Source of the DNA: Alteromonas macleodii ATCC 27126
GTDB lineage: Bacteria; Pseudomonadota; Gammaproteobacteria; Enterobacterales; Alteromonadaceae
Reading direction: 5' to 3'
DNA: 64,000 bases
Assembly: GCF_000172635.2 (NCBI RefSeq)
Contig: NC_018632.1
Coordinates: 4,278,001 to 4,342,000 of the forward strand
Shown: positions 44,701-53,015 of the stretch, one piece after another
Numbering within the stretch: the stretch's first letter is position 1
Layout of the letters: each line of letters opens with the position of its first letter
Notes under the pieces: generated by a model
Seen by the model: the letters and a program-made list of their open reading frames with translations, nothing else
Databases searched by the model: none
Told to the model about the DNA's origin: nothing
Translations under genes and position numbers: made by a program

Positions 44701-45550
44701 AATAGATGATTTCCTCTAGGTACTTATTGAAAACCGAATCATTAGACTTCTCTGAAAATGCAAACTCCCCTTTAAGGGGATTTAGTTTTGTTAATGAGTA
44801 AGAACGTGAAAACTTAATTACATCTTTGAGAACCAAGATTGGTAATGATATTGTGGAAACGATACAGATGAACTCAAAAGACAGATATCGCTTCCAAGAA
44901 AAAGCGTCATATCTAAAAAGTGCCTGAATAACATCATTTAAATTTATCTGTCCTACTAAAAGAACATACAGAGAGGCGACTACAGTTAGTAGCCAACATG
45001 AAAGAAGAGTGGTTTGTACACTTCCAAGGGGTTGAGGAAAAATCCTTCTAAATCTGGAGTATGTAGCCTTATTAGAACTCGTTCTATAAAGCAATTGCTG
45101 CAATATGCTCTTCTCTATTTTATTTTCACGGCTTGTAGTATTAATCTCACTCCCATTTGATTCCGTTTCTTGGTCGCCATCTTCACTCGCTATAGTATTT
45201 TTATTCTCGTCTTTAAAAGCAGCAAGAGAGATTACCTCAATAAGAAGTGATGGGCGTTGCTTCATGTAAGTCCGTAAAAATGAACTTTTCCCTCCCGAAA
45301 ATGGCGCAGTAACTGCAATTTCTTTTACTTTTTCAGCTCGCGAAAAAATAAGGTCGTCCAATCTCTCGATATAGTCTTGGACTAGTTCTGCATTTTCATT
45401 AGGGGCAAGATCGGGGAAGTCTCGATTGGGAGTAAACGTAAGCTGCTTGAAAGCTTTGAATATCTGCCACTTTGTATTTAGTTTACACCTAACAAATATG
45501 TAGCGCTTTTTTAACCAAATACGGGCACGCTTGGCCTTTTCCTTGAACAT
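41774..45550 (-). CDS. YobI/KAP-like P-loop NTPase, 1258 aa
   Basis: The large protein has FPDLAPNENAE at about 45-54, the YobI-like signature. Walker A follows at about 82-90 (APFSGGKSS), with Ala in place of the first Gly. Two membrane helices sit in an insertion (LLSCWLLTVVASLYVLLVG near 182-200, and FICIVSTISLPILVL near 227-241). Walker B is at about 290-300 (TDIVVFEDLDR). The remaining 900 residues are helical and without known domain. Two membrane helices inside the ATPase domain are a KAP trait. Such proteins are often in defence islands. Activity here is a hypothesis. Confidence 0.75.
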   Translation of the reverse strand: MFKEKAKRARIWLKKRYIFVRCKLNTKWQIFKAFKQLTFTPNRDFPDLAPNENAELVQDYIERLDDLIFSRAEKVKEIAVTAPFSGGKSSFLRTYMKQRPSLLIEVISLAAFKDENKNTIASEDGDQETESNGSEINTTSRENKIEKSILQQLLYRTSSNKATYSRFRRIFPQPLGSVQTTLLSCWLLTVVASLYVLLVGQINLNDVIQALFRYDAFSWKRYLSFEFICIVSTISLPILVLKDVIKFSRSYSLTKLNPLKGEFAFSEKSNDSVFNKYLEEIIYYFAVQETDIVVFEDLDRFGSTEIFVSLKELNKLINDSLDVKQYVRFIYALKDDVFKGKTRTKFFDSIIPIVPYASSSNSYPQLEKLLKRCGFDNELSEELIRDVSVFLDDMRMINNIVAEYGIYKDVLARSSDKRDLEKIFAFVVYKNNYSDDFALLNEGSGKLADFFKSIQEFKDSARKKIAEEVKRLEDQIKEIENEKIESEEELISLCFKKVFDQYYNIQQRRVRQIIQNLDISDLFRYETFMSHYESDKKYSFPPSHTNNFNQNMSFKDYILAIFPDFEKRLGFIRDKTSGKRQTLETKITERKREDSKIYQDSIFELCEVHGRDFIFEAFELDEDIKKEKYNLLIHMIEKGYIDQHYDLYIYHHRDGILTSEDMAYLRVVKRDEKVLADYLPTNISEFIKYFDNHDYSQKAFFNTEIINYLLLKTNGENIVRLHFNSAYEDESELLSLFINYRDKFQDPQRIAWIIFTEVESFITKAFSSNTIDAHISVFINDLVMYSCKSDLRFTEEKSLLSKYISANQSFITYVSQYEQPHVYLRKLKELDVHFENLDNSKHLKNEMKRILKDKLFQLNYPNFSALLTVCFGIEQDNDGALILDDLFNIENDTVKRILENEDEFLASCVINRQLIVNTEKVLSKLLNSDEIDLEMKKLLIKTIAVDISDLENIGYSGSLETDYFEDIVQSLIAEQKLAFNCKNQIDLLGTKIEVGESYLAGYFEKAIDSNSLCKDLDLSNIQRLVSILFNNEAASFAEKVIDLFKLEFDEFLINLAPVESLSKYIKADRVDMSVSNYRLLYSHDAHLAYMLLNKHYETADFSSEGINFIEDDFYEVMGGDFSAEFKKFLLENYGYLLSEKEDNEEIAEWVLKFTKDSNKEIKIGYEILKLLIQSISSKEVEVRIELFLQQLGDLESEEVIALLPYINENIYSAIVDNKRPVVNQTPVMKRMLDLLQEHNLISSYTKTFGGFRVIPKKK

Positions 45551-45622
45551 GTATCAACTCCATGATTATTAGCCGTACTTCAAATTCTTTACTTTGACGG
45601 TGTGTCCATAAAACTCATTAAC

Positions 45623-45868
45623 TTATCGCTGCTTATTGCCACATAATAAGTCTAATCCAGTCTGGGAATTTTCCCCCAAAGCCTCACAATACTGCACATA
45701 CTCATGCACAGACAAATTTCTTTGTCCTTTCTCTACCTTACTTACGAACTGAAACGGTTCGTCTAGCAACTCGCCAAGCTGCCTTACTGTTAAGCCACGG
45801 TCAAGACGCGCCTTTTTAAGCCAAGCAATCAGCTTTTGATAATCCTGATGATTAGTTGATTTGATCAT
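45623..45868 (-). CDS. Xre family regulator next to tniQ
   Basis: ATG 45868 gives an 81-residue protein. It is almost entirely a helix-turn-helix of the Cro/CI type (LDRGLTVRQLGELLDEPFQF, then VSKVEKGQRNLS). A longer frame to 45889 overlaps the operator. It is divergent from tniQ, and the first unit of the 27-bp operator array covers its start codon. It probably represses itself and the tniQ-tnsE operon. Confidence 0.85.
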   Translation of the reverse strand: MIKSTNHQDYQKLIAWLKKARLDRGLTVRQLGELLDEPFQFVSKVEKGQRNLSVHEYVQYCEALGENSQTGLDLLCGNKQR

Positions 45869-45947
45869 TTGTCCCGAAAAAAGTGACAAAACTATTTGTC
45901 CCTATTATGATGACAAAAACAAATGTCCCGAAATTAGGGACTAGAGT
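45867..45947. promoter_or_regulatory. 27-bp tandem operator array between xre and tniQ
   Basis: Three units begin ATTTGTCCC (45867, 45894) and AAATGTCCC (45921), exactly 27 bp apart. The first two also have TGACAAAA at the same offset (45884, 45911), giving an inverted pair with TTTGTC. The third has GGGAC forming an inverted repeat with GTCCC. The array spans both start regions, so a bound Xre dimer could block both genes. Confidence 0.8.
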
Positions 45948-45951
45948 ACAA

Positions 45952-47505
45952 ATGGTCACATTACCGTTTTTCCCGTCCCCATATCCGAATGAGCTTTTTT
46001 ATAGCGTGTTAGCTCGCTATAAAGTCCGATGTGGATACATTTCTGACAGGCACCTTCTCCATGAAGTATTCAATAGATATACAACGCTCGCATCACCTGA
46101 AATGCCCAACTGTATTTCACTAGCCGTTGATAATATAAGACCTACTATCGCCTCAACAGCCAAAGAAATAATACGCGACCACACCTTATACCCTCTCTAT
46201 ACCTCATTCAGCCCGTCGAATATCAAGCAAAAAGTTGAGGCGGAGATGTTAGGCCATAACAGCAATACGTACATGGTGACTTTAGGTATAGCAAGATGCT
46301 TTTTGCCGCAGAATACTTGGTTTCGATATTGCCCTCTCTGTGTTGAAGAACAGCTTGTGAAGTATGGTGAGCCCTATTGGGACAGGCGTTGGTTTAATTT
46401 ATTTACTCAGTATTGCCCAATACATGGCGTGGCATTTGTTCCCACACCCCGTGCTACTCATAATTCTTCTAGGCATGAGTTGCGCCCCTTGCTAGAAGAT
46501 TTAGTCAATAAAAGTAAAATTCAAACCGCACTAGTTCAGGCTACATGGCAAGATAATTTGGTGTCTAAAGTAGCTAAACATTTACTTTCTCATCAAAACA
46601 CATTTAGTTATTCCCAGCTAACCAACTTCTACCGTAGTCGGGCCGCTTATGCCGACTTCAGTAGAGGGCAAAAAATTAAGCAAGAAGAAGTGGCCTACTA
46701 TGTCAAAAGCTTTTGGTCGTGGCACTGGTTAACAAAACAAGGCTTCTTTGACGATTATTTTAATAACATGATTTGCACGTTATTTAGAAAACACCGAAAG
46801 CAACATCAATACATTATGCACGCGATTGCAGGGCTTCCGTTCTTCAATGGTGATATACAGAAATGGTGGTCAACGCTCGTAAAGACGCCAAGTCCCTCGC
46901 ATCAATCTAATCAGAAACACCATTCTACTGACACGCGAAAAACCTCAACATCTCTTGAAACAAGTAAGCAAGCTTGGTTGAAACTAGTTAAATCCTTAGG
47001 TCCCAAAGAAGCCCGGTATGCAACCAAGAGCGGTAGAAAGTTGTATATCAAAATATATCGCGCTGATAAGAAGTGGCTATTGGACGTAAATAAGCAGTAC
47101 AGGGTTAAACGAGCAACACCCAAAAATCGCGTTTCATGGCGTAAGCGCGATTTTGAAACTGTTAAGGCGATGTTCCATCACCTTTATCAATCGCATGACA
47201 TGACTACGCCACGGCGCTCTAAGCGATGGTTTTTGTCACAGCTACACAACTCCGCAACTATCGAAAATAATTTATATCGCTTACCAAAAACAACTGCATT
47301 CTTAACTCGCTATACCGAGTCATATCAAGATTACCAAAGTCGTCGTTTAGTAATCACTGCCATAGAATTCGCTAAGATTAAAAAACGAGCAAAAAAATGG
47401 CAGCTTTACCGCAATGCTAGAATCAATACGCAAAGATCAATATCATCTCAGGTCAGAAGAACTTGCGATTGGTGCGTTGATTGGCTGGAACAAAATATAA
47501 AATAA
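45952..47505 (+). CDS. tnsD: TnsD/TniQ family target-selection protein
   Basis: ATG 45952 gives 517 residues starting MVTLPFFPSPYPNELFYSV, a classic TniQ start. The frame to 45883 adds 23 residues inside the operator array. A zinc-binding set (FRYCPLCVEEQ, then YCPIHGVAF) lies near residues 125-165. The rest is the DNA-binding, helical C-terminal part. Length is close to Tn7 TnsD (508), which reads a fixed chromosomal site and recruits TnsC. tnsE overlaps its 3' end. Which site it reads is not known. Confidence 0.9.
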   Translation: MVTLPFFPSPYPNELFYSVLARYKVRCGYISDRHLLHEVFNRYTTLASPEMPNCISLAVDNIRPTIASTAKEIIRDHTLYPLYTSFSPSNIKQKVEAEMLGHNSNTYMVTLGIARCFLPQNTWFRYCPLCVEEQLVKYGEPYWDRRWFNLFTQYCPIHGVAFVPTPRATHNSSRHELRPLLEDLVNKSKIQTALVQATWQDNLVSKVAKHLLSHQNTFSYSQLTNFYRSRAAYADFSRGQKIKQEEVAYYVKSFWSWHWLTKQGFFDDYFNNMICTLFRKHRKQHQYIMHAIAGLPFFNGDIQKWWSTLVKTPSPSHQSNQKHHSTDTRKTSTSLETSKQAWLKLVKSLGPKEARYATKSGRKLYIKIYRADKKWLLDVNKQYRVKRATPKNRVSWRKRDFETVKAMFHHLYQSHDMTTPRRSKRWFLSQLHNSATIENNLYRLPKTTAFLTRYTESYQDYQSRRLVITAIEFAKIKKRAKKWQLYRNARINTQRSISSQVRRTCDWCVDWLEQNIK

Positions 47506-49091
47506 AGGGTGTGGAAGATAACGACACACTCATTTACATTGGCTCACTTTTTCGCCACGCCTTCAGTGCAGACTGGCATGTTCAGGTTCGCTTTAAAAAG
47601 TCGAACAAAAGATCTGTACTTGCCTCATTGTTACCAGACCTCGTTATAGGTCGCACCTATAACAGAACCGATGATAGTGGCACTGAATCTCCATCTAAAA
47701 AAATTAAGTGGAGCAGAATTGTTGCACATGCATCAGGAAAGGAACTTGGTTTAAGTCCGCCAAAGAACTTAAATCGAAATGAACGCTATTTTATTCTGTC
47801 CCGTGGTGAAGTGTATTTAGCTATTCCCCAGCTTGAGTTAGCTAGAGTTTTGTTTTTACAAAACAGTAAGATGTTTCACTACGCCATTGACCCTGTAGCT
47901 CTCGGGATAGACTTTCAATACTTTACACCCGACCAACAGAATCTGCTTGTAGAAGTAAACGACAGTGCACAGCTTTCAAGAAGTCGGTTCAACCAGTTGT
48001 TTAACCAAAGCAAGCTCGCTTACACACTATGTGACGATAGTGGAAAAAAAGCATTTCTATCAATTAAAGCAAGCTTAATTAACAATCGATCTGATAAGAA
48101 GGATAGTAGTGGTAATACTTCTACTTGGTGGACGTTTACCTTTGATGCCCCTGACTTAAAAGGGAGTATTCTTGAAATAACGGCTTATCGCTCACCCAAG
48201 CTTTGGAATCAAAAAAAGGTATTTGTGGTTAAGGAGATAACAGGGTTAACCCAAATACCCAATTCACTACCAAATAATATTAAATTTTTTAGTCGAGGTT
48301 GGTTCAACGCATCTTCTCAAGGCGGCAAAGAAACACCTTCCGAAAAACAACAAGCGCCTAATTTGTATGAAGTAGATGATCAAGCTACCGCAAGCAGCTT
48401 CTTACCAGAACGAACTATTGCTTCTGGAGGAACATGCGGCTTTTCGCTGGAGCCCAAAAGAAATACGGAATCCGTTACTGCTAACAAAAAAATTCATCTA
48501 GTCGTCGACGGAAAAGAGCACCAAATCAGTGGTGCTGAACTTGCAAGCACAGAGCTACCCTCATTTTTAGGGCAAAGTACACCAGTCGTTACGTCGGATA
48601 ATACTAAGGAAGAGGTAAATGAGACTATTTTTAGTGCCTTCAAAGCGATGGTGGATAACCTTAAACTTTCAGAACATTTACACTTTGTCAGTTATGAAGT
48701 AAGGCAGTTGCCAAAAGTAGGAAGATCAAAGTGTCAAAAAAAGAAAAATGGTAACGGCTGTCGTTGCGCGGCAATAGCACATTTTAAACTAGTGAATTCT
48801 CTAGATTCATTGTCGTTAATTGAAATAGATTTGAGTGACGTAAAGAAAACAAGGCGATTGTCTACACTTATCTTTAAGCATGGTTGTTTAGATGAGGCTC
48901 GCAGCCGGGCAGATTCTATTTTGACTGCGCTAGTGGCGGCCTCTTTAACATGGCCGACAAAGTACTTCAAAAAGAATGATATTCATGTACAGCGCGTTAA
49001 ACATCCGCAAGCATATAACCCACTAGAAAATGACAATACTTCTATTGAACTTTGGACAAAGACCGTAAAAGACACGATAGAGTTATTTTAG
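47481..49091 (+). CDS. tnsE: Tn7 TnsE homologue
   Basis: The 536-residue protein matches Tn7 TnsE (538 residues) in segments I know well: YIGSLFRHAF at the start, IPQLELARVLFLQNS near 115, LPKVGRSKC near 410, SLTWPTKYF near 485 and VKHPQAY near 505. TnsE steers transposition to replicating DNA, such as conjugal plasmids. A TTG at 47481 overlaps tnsD. GTG at 47511 is an alternative, closer to the known start. tnsDE is thus a complete pair, apart from tnsBC. Confidence 0.92.
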   Translation: MAGTKYKIKGVEDNDTLIYIGSLFRHAFSADWHVQVRFKKSNKRSVLASLLPDLVIGRTYNRTDDSGTESPSKKIKWSRIVAHASGKELGLSPPKNLNRNERYFILSRGEVYLAIPQLELARVLFLQNSKMFHYAIDPVALGIDFQYFTPDQQNLLVEVNDSAQLSRSRFNQLFNQSKLAYTLCDDSGKKAFLSIKASLINNRSDKKDSSGNTSTWWTFTFDAPDLKGSILEITAYRSPKLWNQKKVFVVKEITGLTQIPNSLPNNIKFFSRGWFNASSQGGKETPSEKQQAPNLYEVDDQATASSFLPERTIASGGTCGFSLEPKRNTESVTANKKIHLVVDGKEHQISGAELASTELPSFLGQSTPVVTSDNTKEEVNETIFSAFKAMVDNLKLSEHLHFVSYEVRQLPKVGRSKCQKKKNGNGCRCAAIAHFKLVNSLDSLSLIEIDLSDVKKTRRLSTLIFKHGCLDEARSRADSILTALVAASLTWPTKYFKKNDIHVQRVKHPQAYNPLENDNTSIELWTKTVKDTIELF

Positions 49092-49259
49092 GTAGTACGT
49101 GAAGTTAGATAAAATGACTAAGAAAACGCAAAGTTTTACGTTAATCAATGTACTAAATAGTGCCAAAGTCAGTCAGTGTGTTAAATTGCACCTAGCGGTT
49201 TGATACAGGCTAAAAGTAATGTGAACACTTTTACCTAGTTACTAACAAGGAAGTAAACG

Positions 49260-50180
49260 TTGAGTGACATTAAATTATTTAAGTTAGGCCCAAACAGTGT
49301 CTCTGAATTAATGAGTCAGGCTGCAAGATACGAAAAGGACTTACAAGAACTGTTAGAACAACAGATGGAAACCTTTTTAGGTGTTTCTTTTCTGGCAACT
49401 GAGTTCACCACTTCCAATGGTGGGCGCATCGACTCATTAGGGCTTGATGAAAACCGATGCCCGGTAATCATCGAATATAAGCGCCACACCAATGAAAATG
49501 TTATCAACCAAGGCTTATTCTATTACGATTGGCTGCTTGATCATAAAGCCGAATTTCAACTACTGGTGATGAAAGAATTAGGCCCTGAAATAGCTGAAGA
49601 TATTGAATGGGACGGTGCACGACTAATTTGTATTGCCAGTGATTTCACCAAGTATGACGAACACGCCATAAAGCAGATTGATAAAAATATTGAGTTAATG
49701 CGCTATAAGTATTTTGGCGAAGATTTGCTTATGCTTGAACTTGTAAATACACAGTCTACAAAAGCAAATCACCCGACAAAAATATCCAAACCATCTACCA
49801 CAAAAAGTACTAAGCAGGATAAAAGCCACCAGCAGGCACTGAGTAATTCAAGTGCAAACCTTCTCAAGCTTTACAGTGAAATATGCGAATTCTGTGAGTC
49901 ACTCGGTGACGATTCTCAGCGAAAAGAGCTAAAACTGTACACTGCGTTTAAACGCATAAAGAACTTTGCAAGTTTTCATGTGCTTCCCCAGAAGAAAGAT
50001 GAGCGCATTGTGATGTATCTAAAAGTTGATCCCAGCGAAATTTCGCTTGAGGAAGGCTTTAGTCACGACGTGACTAACAAAGGGCATTGGGGCACAGGCA
50101 ACTTAGAAGTTGTAATACGAAACCAACAAGACATCGAAAAAGCAAAGCCGTTAATTAAACAGAGCTTTGATATTAATTAA
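49260..50180 (+). CDS. PD-(D/E)XK-like nuclease with DUF5655 domain
   Basis: TTG 49260 is preceded by AAGGAAG. The 306-residue protein has an N-terminal endonuclease-like part with RIDSLGLDENRCPVIIEYKR, whose Asp, Glu and Lys suit PD-(D/E)XK. A Ser/Lys-rich linker (about 175-200) and a C-terminal DUF5655 part (LYTAFKRIKNFASFHVLPQK, then GHWGTGNLEV) follow. It lies 18 bases upstream of hsdM and probably belongs to that operon. Role unclear: auxiliary nuclease or substrate-binding protein of the restriction system. Confidence 0.75.
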   Translation: MSDIKLFKLGPNSVSELMSQAARYEKDLQELLEQQMETFLGVSFLATEFTTSNGGRIDSLGLDENRCPVIIEYKRHTNENVINQGLFYYDWLLDHKAEFQLLVMKELGPEIAEDIEWDGARLICIASDFTKYDEHAIKQIDKNIELMRYKYFGEDLLMLELVNTQSTKANHPTKISKPSTTKSTKQDKSHQQALSNSSANLLKLYSEICEFCESLGDDSQRKELKLYTAFKRIKNFASFHVLPQKKDERIVMYLKVDPSEISLEEGFSHDVTNKGHWGTGNLEVVIRNQQDIEKAKPLIKQSFDIN

Positions 50181-50198
50181 TTTGGAATAAAACAAAAA

Positions 50199-51791
50199 AT
50201 GGTTGAGCAGCATAAAAAGGCACTAGAAAAACAACTATGGAACATTGCGAATTCCATGCGCGGAAACATGAGTGCCGACGAGTTCCGTGACTACATCCTA
50301 GGCTTTATTTTCTATAAATACCTGTCTGAGCGTATGGATATTTACGCCGATGAACTGCTTAAAGCTGACGATATTAAATTTGATGCTATCGACGAGACTA
50401 CTGACGAAGGCCAAGAATACCTAAGCGCCATTCAAGAAGAAGCCATCGACCATTTAGGTTACTTTTTAAAACCCAGTGAGCTGTTTCATGTGCTAGCGCA
50501 AAAAGGCGAAGCGGGTGAGTTCATTCTGCAACCGCTTACCGAAGTGCTGAATCACATTGAACAAAGCACTATGGGCACAGCCGCTGAAGACGATTTCAAC
50601 GGCCTGTTTGATGACATCGACCTTACTTCGAACAAACTGGGTAAAACTGAAAAAGCCAAAAACGAGTTAGTCTCAAAAATCCTAGCTCACTTAGACGCCA
50701 TCGACTTTTTACATCACGAAACCGATATCGATGTACTCGGCGATGCCTACGAATATCTTATTGGTATGTTTGCCTCAGGTGCAGGCAAAAAAGCGGGCGA
50801 GTTCTATACGCCACCAATGGTATCGAAGCTACTAGCAAAGCTGGTAACCATGGGTAAAACCAAGCTTAAAAGCGTTTACGACCCAACCTGTGGCTCAGGC
50901 TCTTTGTTGTTGCGTGTAGCTAAAGAGGTTAAAGAAGTCGGTAAGTACTGTGGGCAAGAGTCTAACCCCAGTACATATAACCTTGCACGAATGAATATGA
51001 TTCTGCACGGTGTACATTACCGCCAATTTGATATTCAGCAAGATGATACGCTAGAAACACCGCACCACATTGAAGAACGTTTTGAGGCGGTAGTTGCAAA
51101 CCCACCCTTTTCAGCCAATTGGAGTGCAAGCCAAGGCTTTTTATCCGATGAACGTTTTCAAGATTACGGCAAGCTTGCCCCAAAATCTAAAGCCGACTTT
51201 GCTTTCGTGCAGCACATGGTTCATCAATTAGACGAAAACGGAACAATGGCGGTAGTACTTCCACATGGGGTGCTATTTCGAGGAGCTGCCGAGGGGCACA
51301 TACGCAAGCATCTTATCAAGAACAAGAATTACTTGGATGTAGTCATCGGACTGCCAGCTAACATATTTTACGGCACCTCAATCCCTACTTGTATTTTGGT
51401 ATTGAAAAAACACCGTCAACATAAAGACAACATCTTGTTTATAGATGCTAGCCAGAACTTCGGCAAAGCAACAAATCAGAATTACATTCGTGAAGAAGAC
51501 TTAGCTAGAATTCTCGAAGCAGTAGATGAGCGTGAGCAGTTAGCGCCAGAGAAAGCAAACAAGTTTGCTTATGTCGCTAGTATCAGTGAGATTGCCGAAA
51601 ACAACGACTTCAACTTAAACATCCCAAGGTATGTAGACACATTTGAGGATGAAGAAGAAATTTGCTTGCGTACAGTGGTTGAAGGCTTGAACGAAGTTAA
51701 TATAAAAATCAACAATGTAGACGAACTTATATCAAATACATGTATGGAACTGGGTATTCAATCTCCTTTCGGAGTAATCAATGAGCTATAA
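50199..51791 (+). CDS. hsdM: Type I restriction-modification methyltransferase HsdM
   Basis: The 530-residue subunit has the N6-adenine methylase motifs: the SAM-binding DPTCGSGSLLL at about 228-238 and the catalytic NPPF at 301-304. The HsdM N-terminal domain (KQLWNIANSMRGNMSADEF) is typical. It pairs with HsdS to methylate an adenine in a bipartite site. Its 3' end overlaps hsdS by 11 bases. Confidence 0.95.
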   Translation: MVEQHKKALEKQLWNIANSMRGNMSADEFRDYILGFIFYKYLSERMDIYADELLKADDIKFDAIDETTDEGQEYLSAIQEEAIDHLGYFLKPSELFHVLAQKGEAGEFILQPLTEVLNHIEQSTMGTAAEDDFNGLFDDIDLTSNKLGKTEKAKNELVSKILAHLDAIDFLHHETDIDVLGDAYEYLIGMFASGAGKKAGEFYTPPMVSKLLAKLVTMGKTKLKSVYDPTCGSGSLLLRVAKEVKEVGKYCGQESNPSTYNLARMNMILHGVHYRQFDIQQDDTLETPHHIEERFEAVVANPPFSANWSASQGFLSDERFQDYGKLAPKSKADFAFVQHMVHQLDENGTMAVVLPHGVLFRGAAEGHIRKHLIKNKNYLDVVIGLPANIFYGTSIPTCILVLKKHRQHKDNILFIDASQNFGKATNQNYIREEDLARILEAVDEREQLAPEKANKFAYVASISEIAENNDFNLNIPRYVDTFEDEEEICLRTVVEGLNEVNIKINNVDELISNTCMELGIQSPFGVINEL

Positions 51792-52992
51792 AAAGTCCGT
51801 CCCATCATTGAGATTCAAACAATTTAAAAATTTGTGGGAACGGAAAGTTTTCGGCAGTGGCGTCGAACCGTATATAGAGAGAGTCGATTCCTCAACAGAC
51901 TTACCAGTTTATTCGTCATCAAGAGCGGGGCTTTTGGCTCAGGAAAGTTATTTCTCTAATCGTCGTGTTACCAACGAGGGGGAGTACGGAATTGTACCAT
52001 ACGGTTACTTCGTCTATCGCCACATGAGTGATGATCTCACATTTATGTTTAATATAAATGATGTCTCGCCCAAAATTGCCGTAAGCAAGGAGTATCCCGT
52101 TTTTTGCGTAAGAGACTGGGATGCCAGATTCATACGCTACAAATTAAATTATTCCAATGATTTTAAAAAATTTGCAGCAACTCAAAAGCTGGGAGGGACT
52201 AGAACTCGACTTTACTTCAAAAATCTCTGCCTTTGGGAAACCTTGATCCCGAATATAAGAGAGCAACAGAAAATAGCAGACTTTCTGTCGGCAGTAGATG
52301 AAAAAATCACTCTTCTCAAAGAAAAGTATGCGCTGCTCCAGCAATACAAAAAAGGGGTAGTGCAGAAGCTGTTCAGCCAAGAGAACCGCTTTAAAGACGA
52401 CGACGGCCAAGCGTTTCCTGATTGGATCGAGCTACCTTTCGCAGAATGTTTTGAAAGAGTTACTCGTAAAAACAAAATAGATAATCGAAATGTACTGACA
52501 ATCTCCGCTCAACACGGTCTTATTAATCAAGAGAAGTATTTTAATAAATCGGTTGCGGCAGCCAACTTAACTGGTTATTACCTTTTAGACAAAGGCGAGT
52601 TTGCCTACAACAAAAGCTATTCGAAGGGCTATCCAATGGGGGCGATTAAGCGTCTCAATAATTATGACCTAGGAGTAGTTTCCACTCTGTATATTTGCTT
52701 TAAATCTAAGCACGAACAAATTGATGAATTTTGGGAGCAGTTTTTTGAAGGGGGGATGCTCAATCGGCAAATCAGTAAAATAGCTCAGGAAGGTGCTCGC
52801 AATCATGGGCTCTTAAATATAAGTGTGACCGAATTTTTTGAGGATATAAAGGTAATGGTTCCCTCAATAGAAGAACAAAGAAAAATTGCTAATTTCTTAC
52901 AAGCATTAGACAAAAAATTAGACGCCGTTCAGCAACAAATCGACCTTACCCAAACCTTCAAAAAAGGCCTGTTACAACAGATGTTTGTGTAG
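51781..52992 (+). CDS. hsdS: Type I restriction-modification specificity subunit HsdS
   Basis: The 403-residue protein has two target-recognition domains, each followed by a coiled-coil spacer. The spacers are at about 160-200 (EQQKIADFLSAVDEKITLLK) and 360-403 (EQRKIANFLQALDKKLDAV). The recognition sequence cannot be read. Its first domain is rather unlike the second, as expected. It overlaps hsdM. hsdR follows after 23 bases. Confidence 0.93.
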   Translation: MSYKKSVPSLRFKQFKNLWERKVFGSGVEPYIERVDSSTDLPVYSSSRAGLLAQESYFSNRRVTNEGEYGIVPYGYFVYRHMSDDLTFMFNINDVSPKIAVSKEYPVFCVRDWDARFIRYKLNYSNDFKKFAATQKLGGTRTRLYFKNLCLWETLIPNIREQQKIADFLSAVDEKITLLKEKYALLQQYKKGVVQKLFSQENRFKDDDGQAFPDWIELPFAECFERVTRKNKIDNRNVLTISAQHGLINQEKYFNKSVAAANLTGYYLLDKGEFAYNKSYSKGYPMGAIKRLNNYDLGVVSTLYICFKSKHEQIDEFWEQFFEGGMLNRQISKIAQEGARNHGLLNISVTEFFEDIKVMVPSIEEQRKIANFLQALDKKLDAVQQQIDLTQTFKKGLLQQMFV

Positions 52993-53015
52993 CCATTAGC
53001 AAGAAAGGAATCTAT

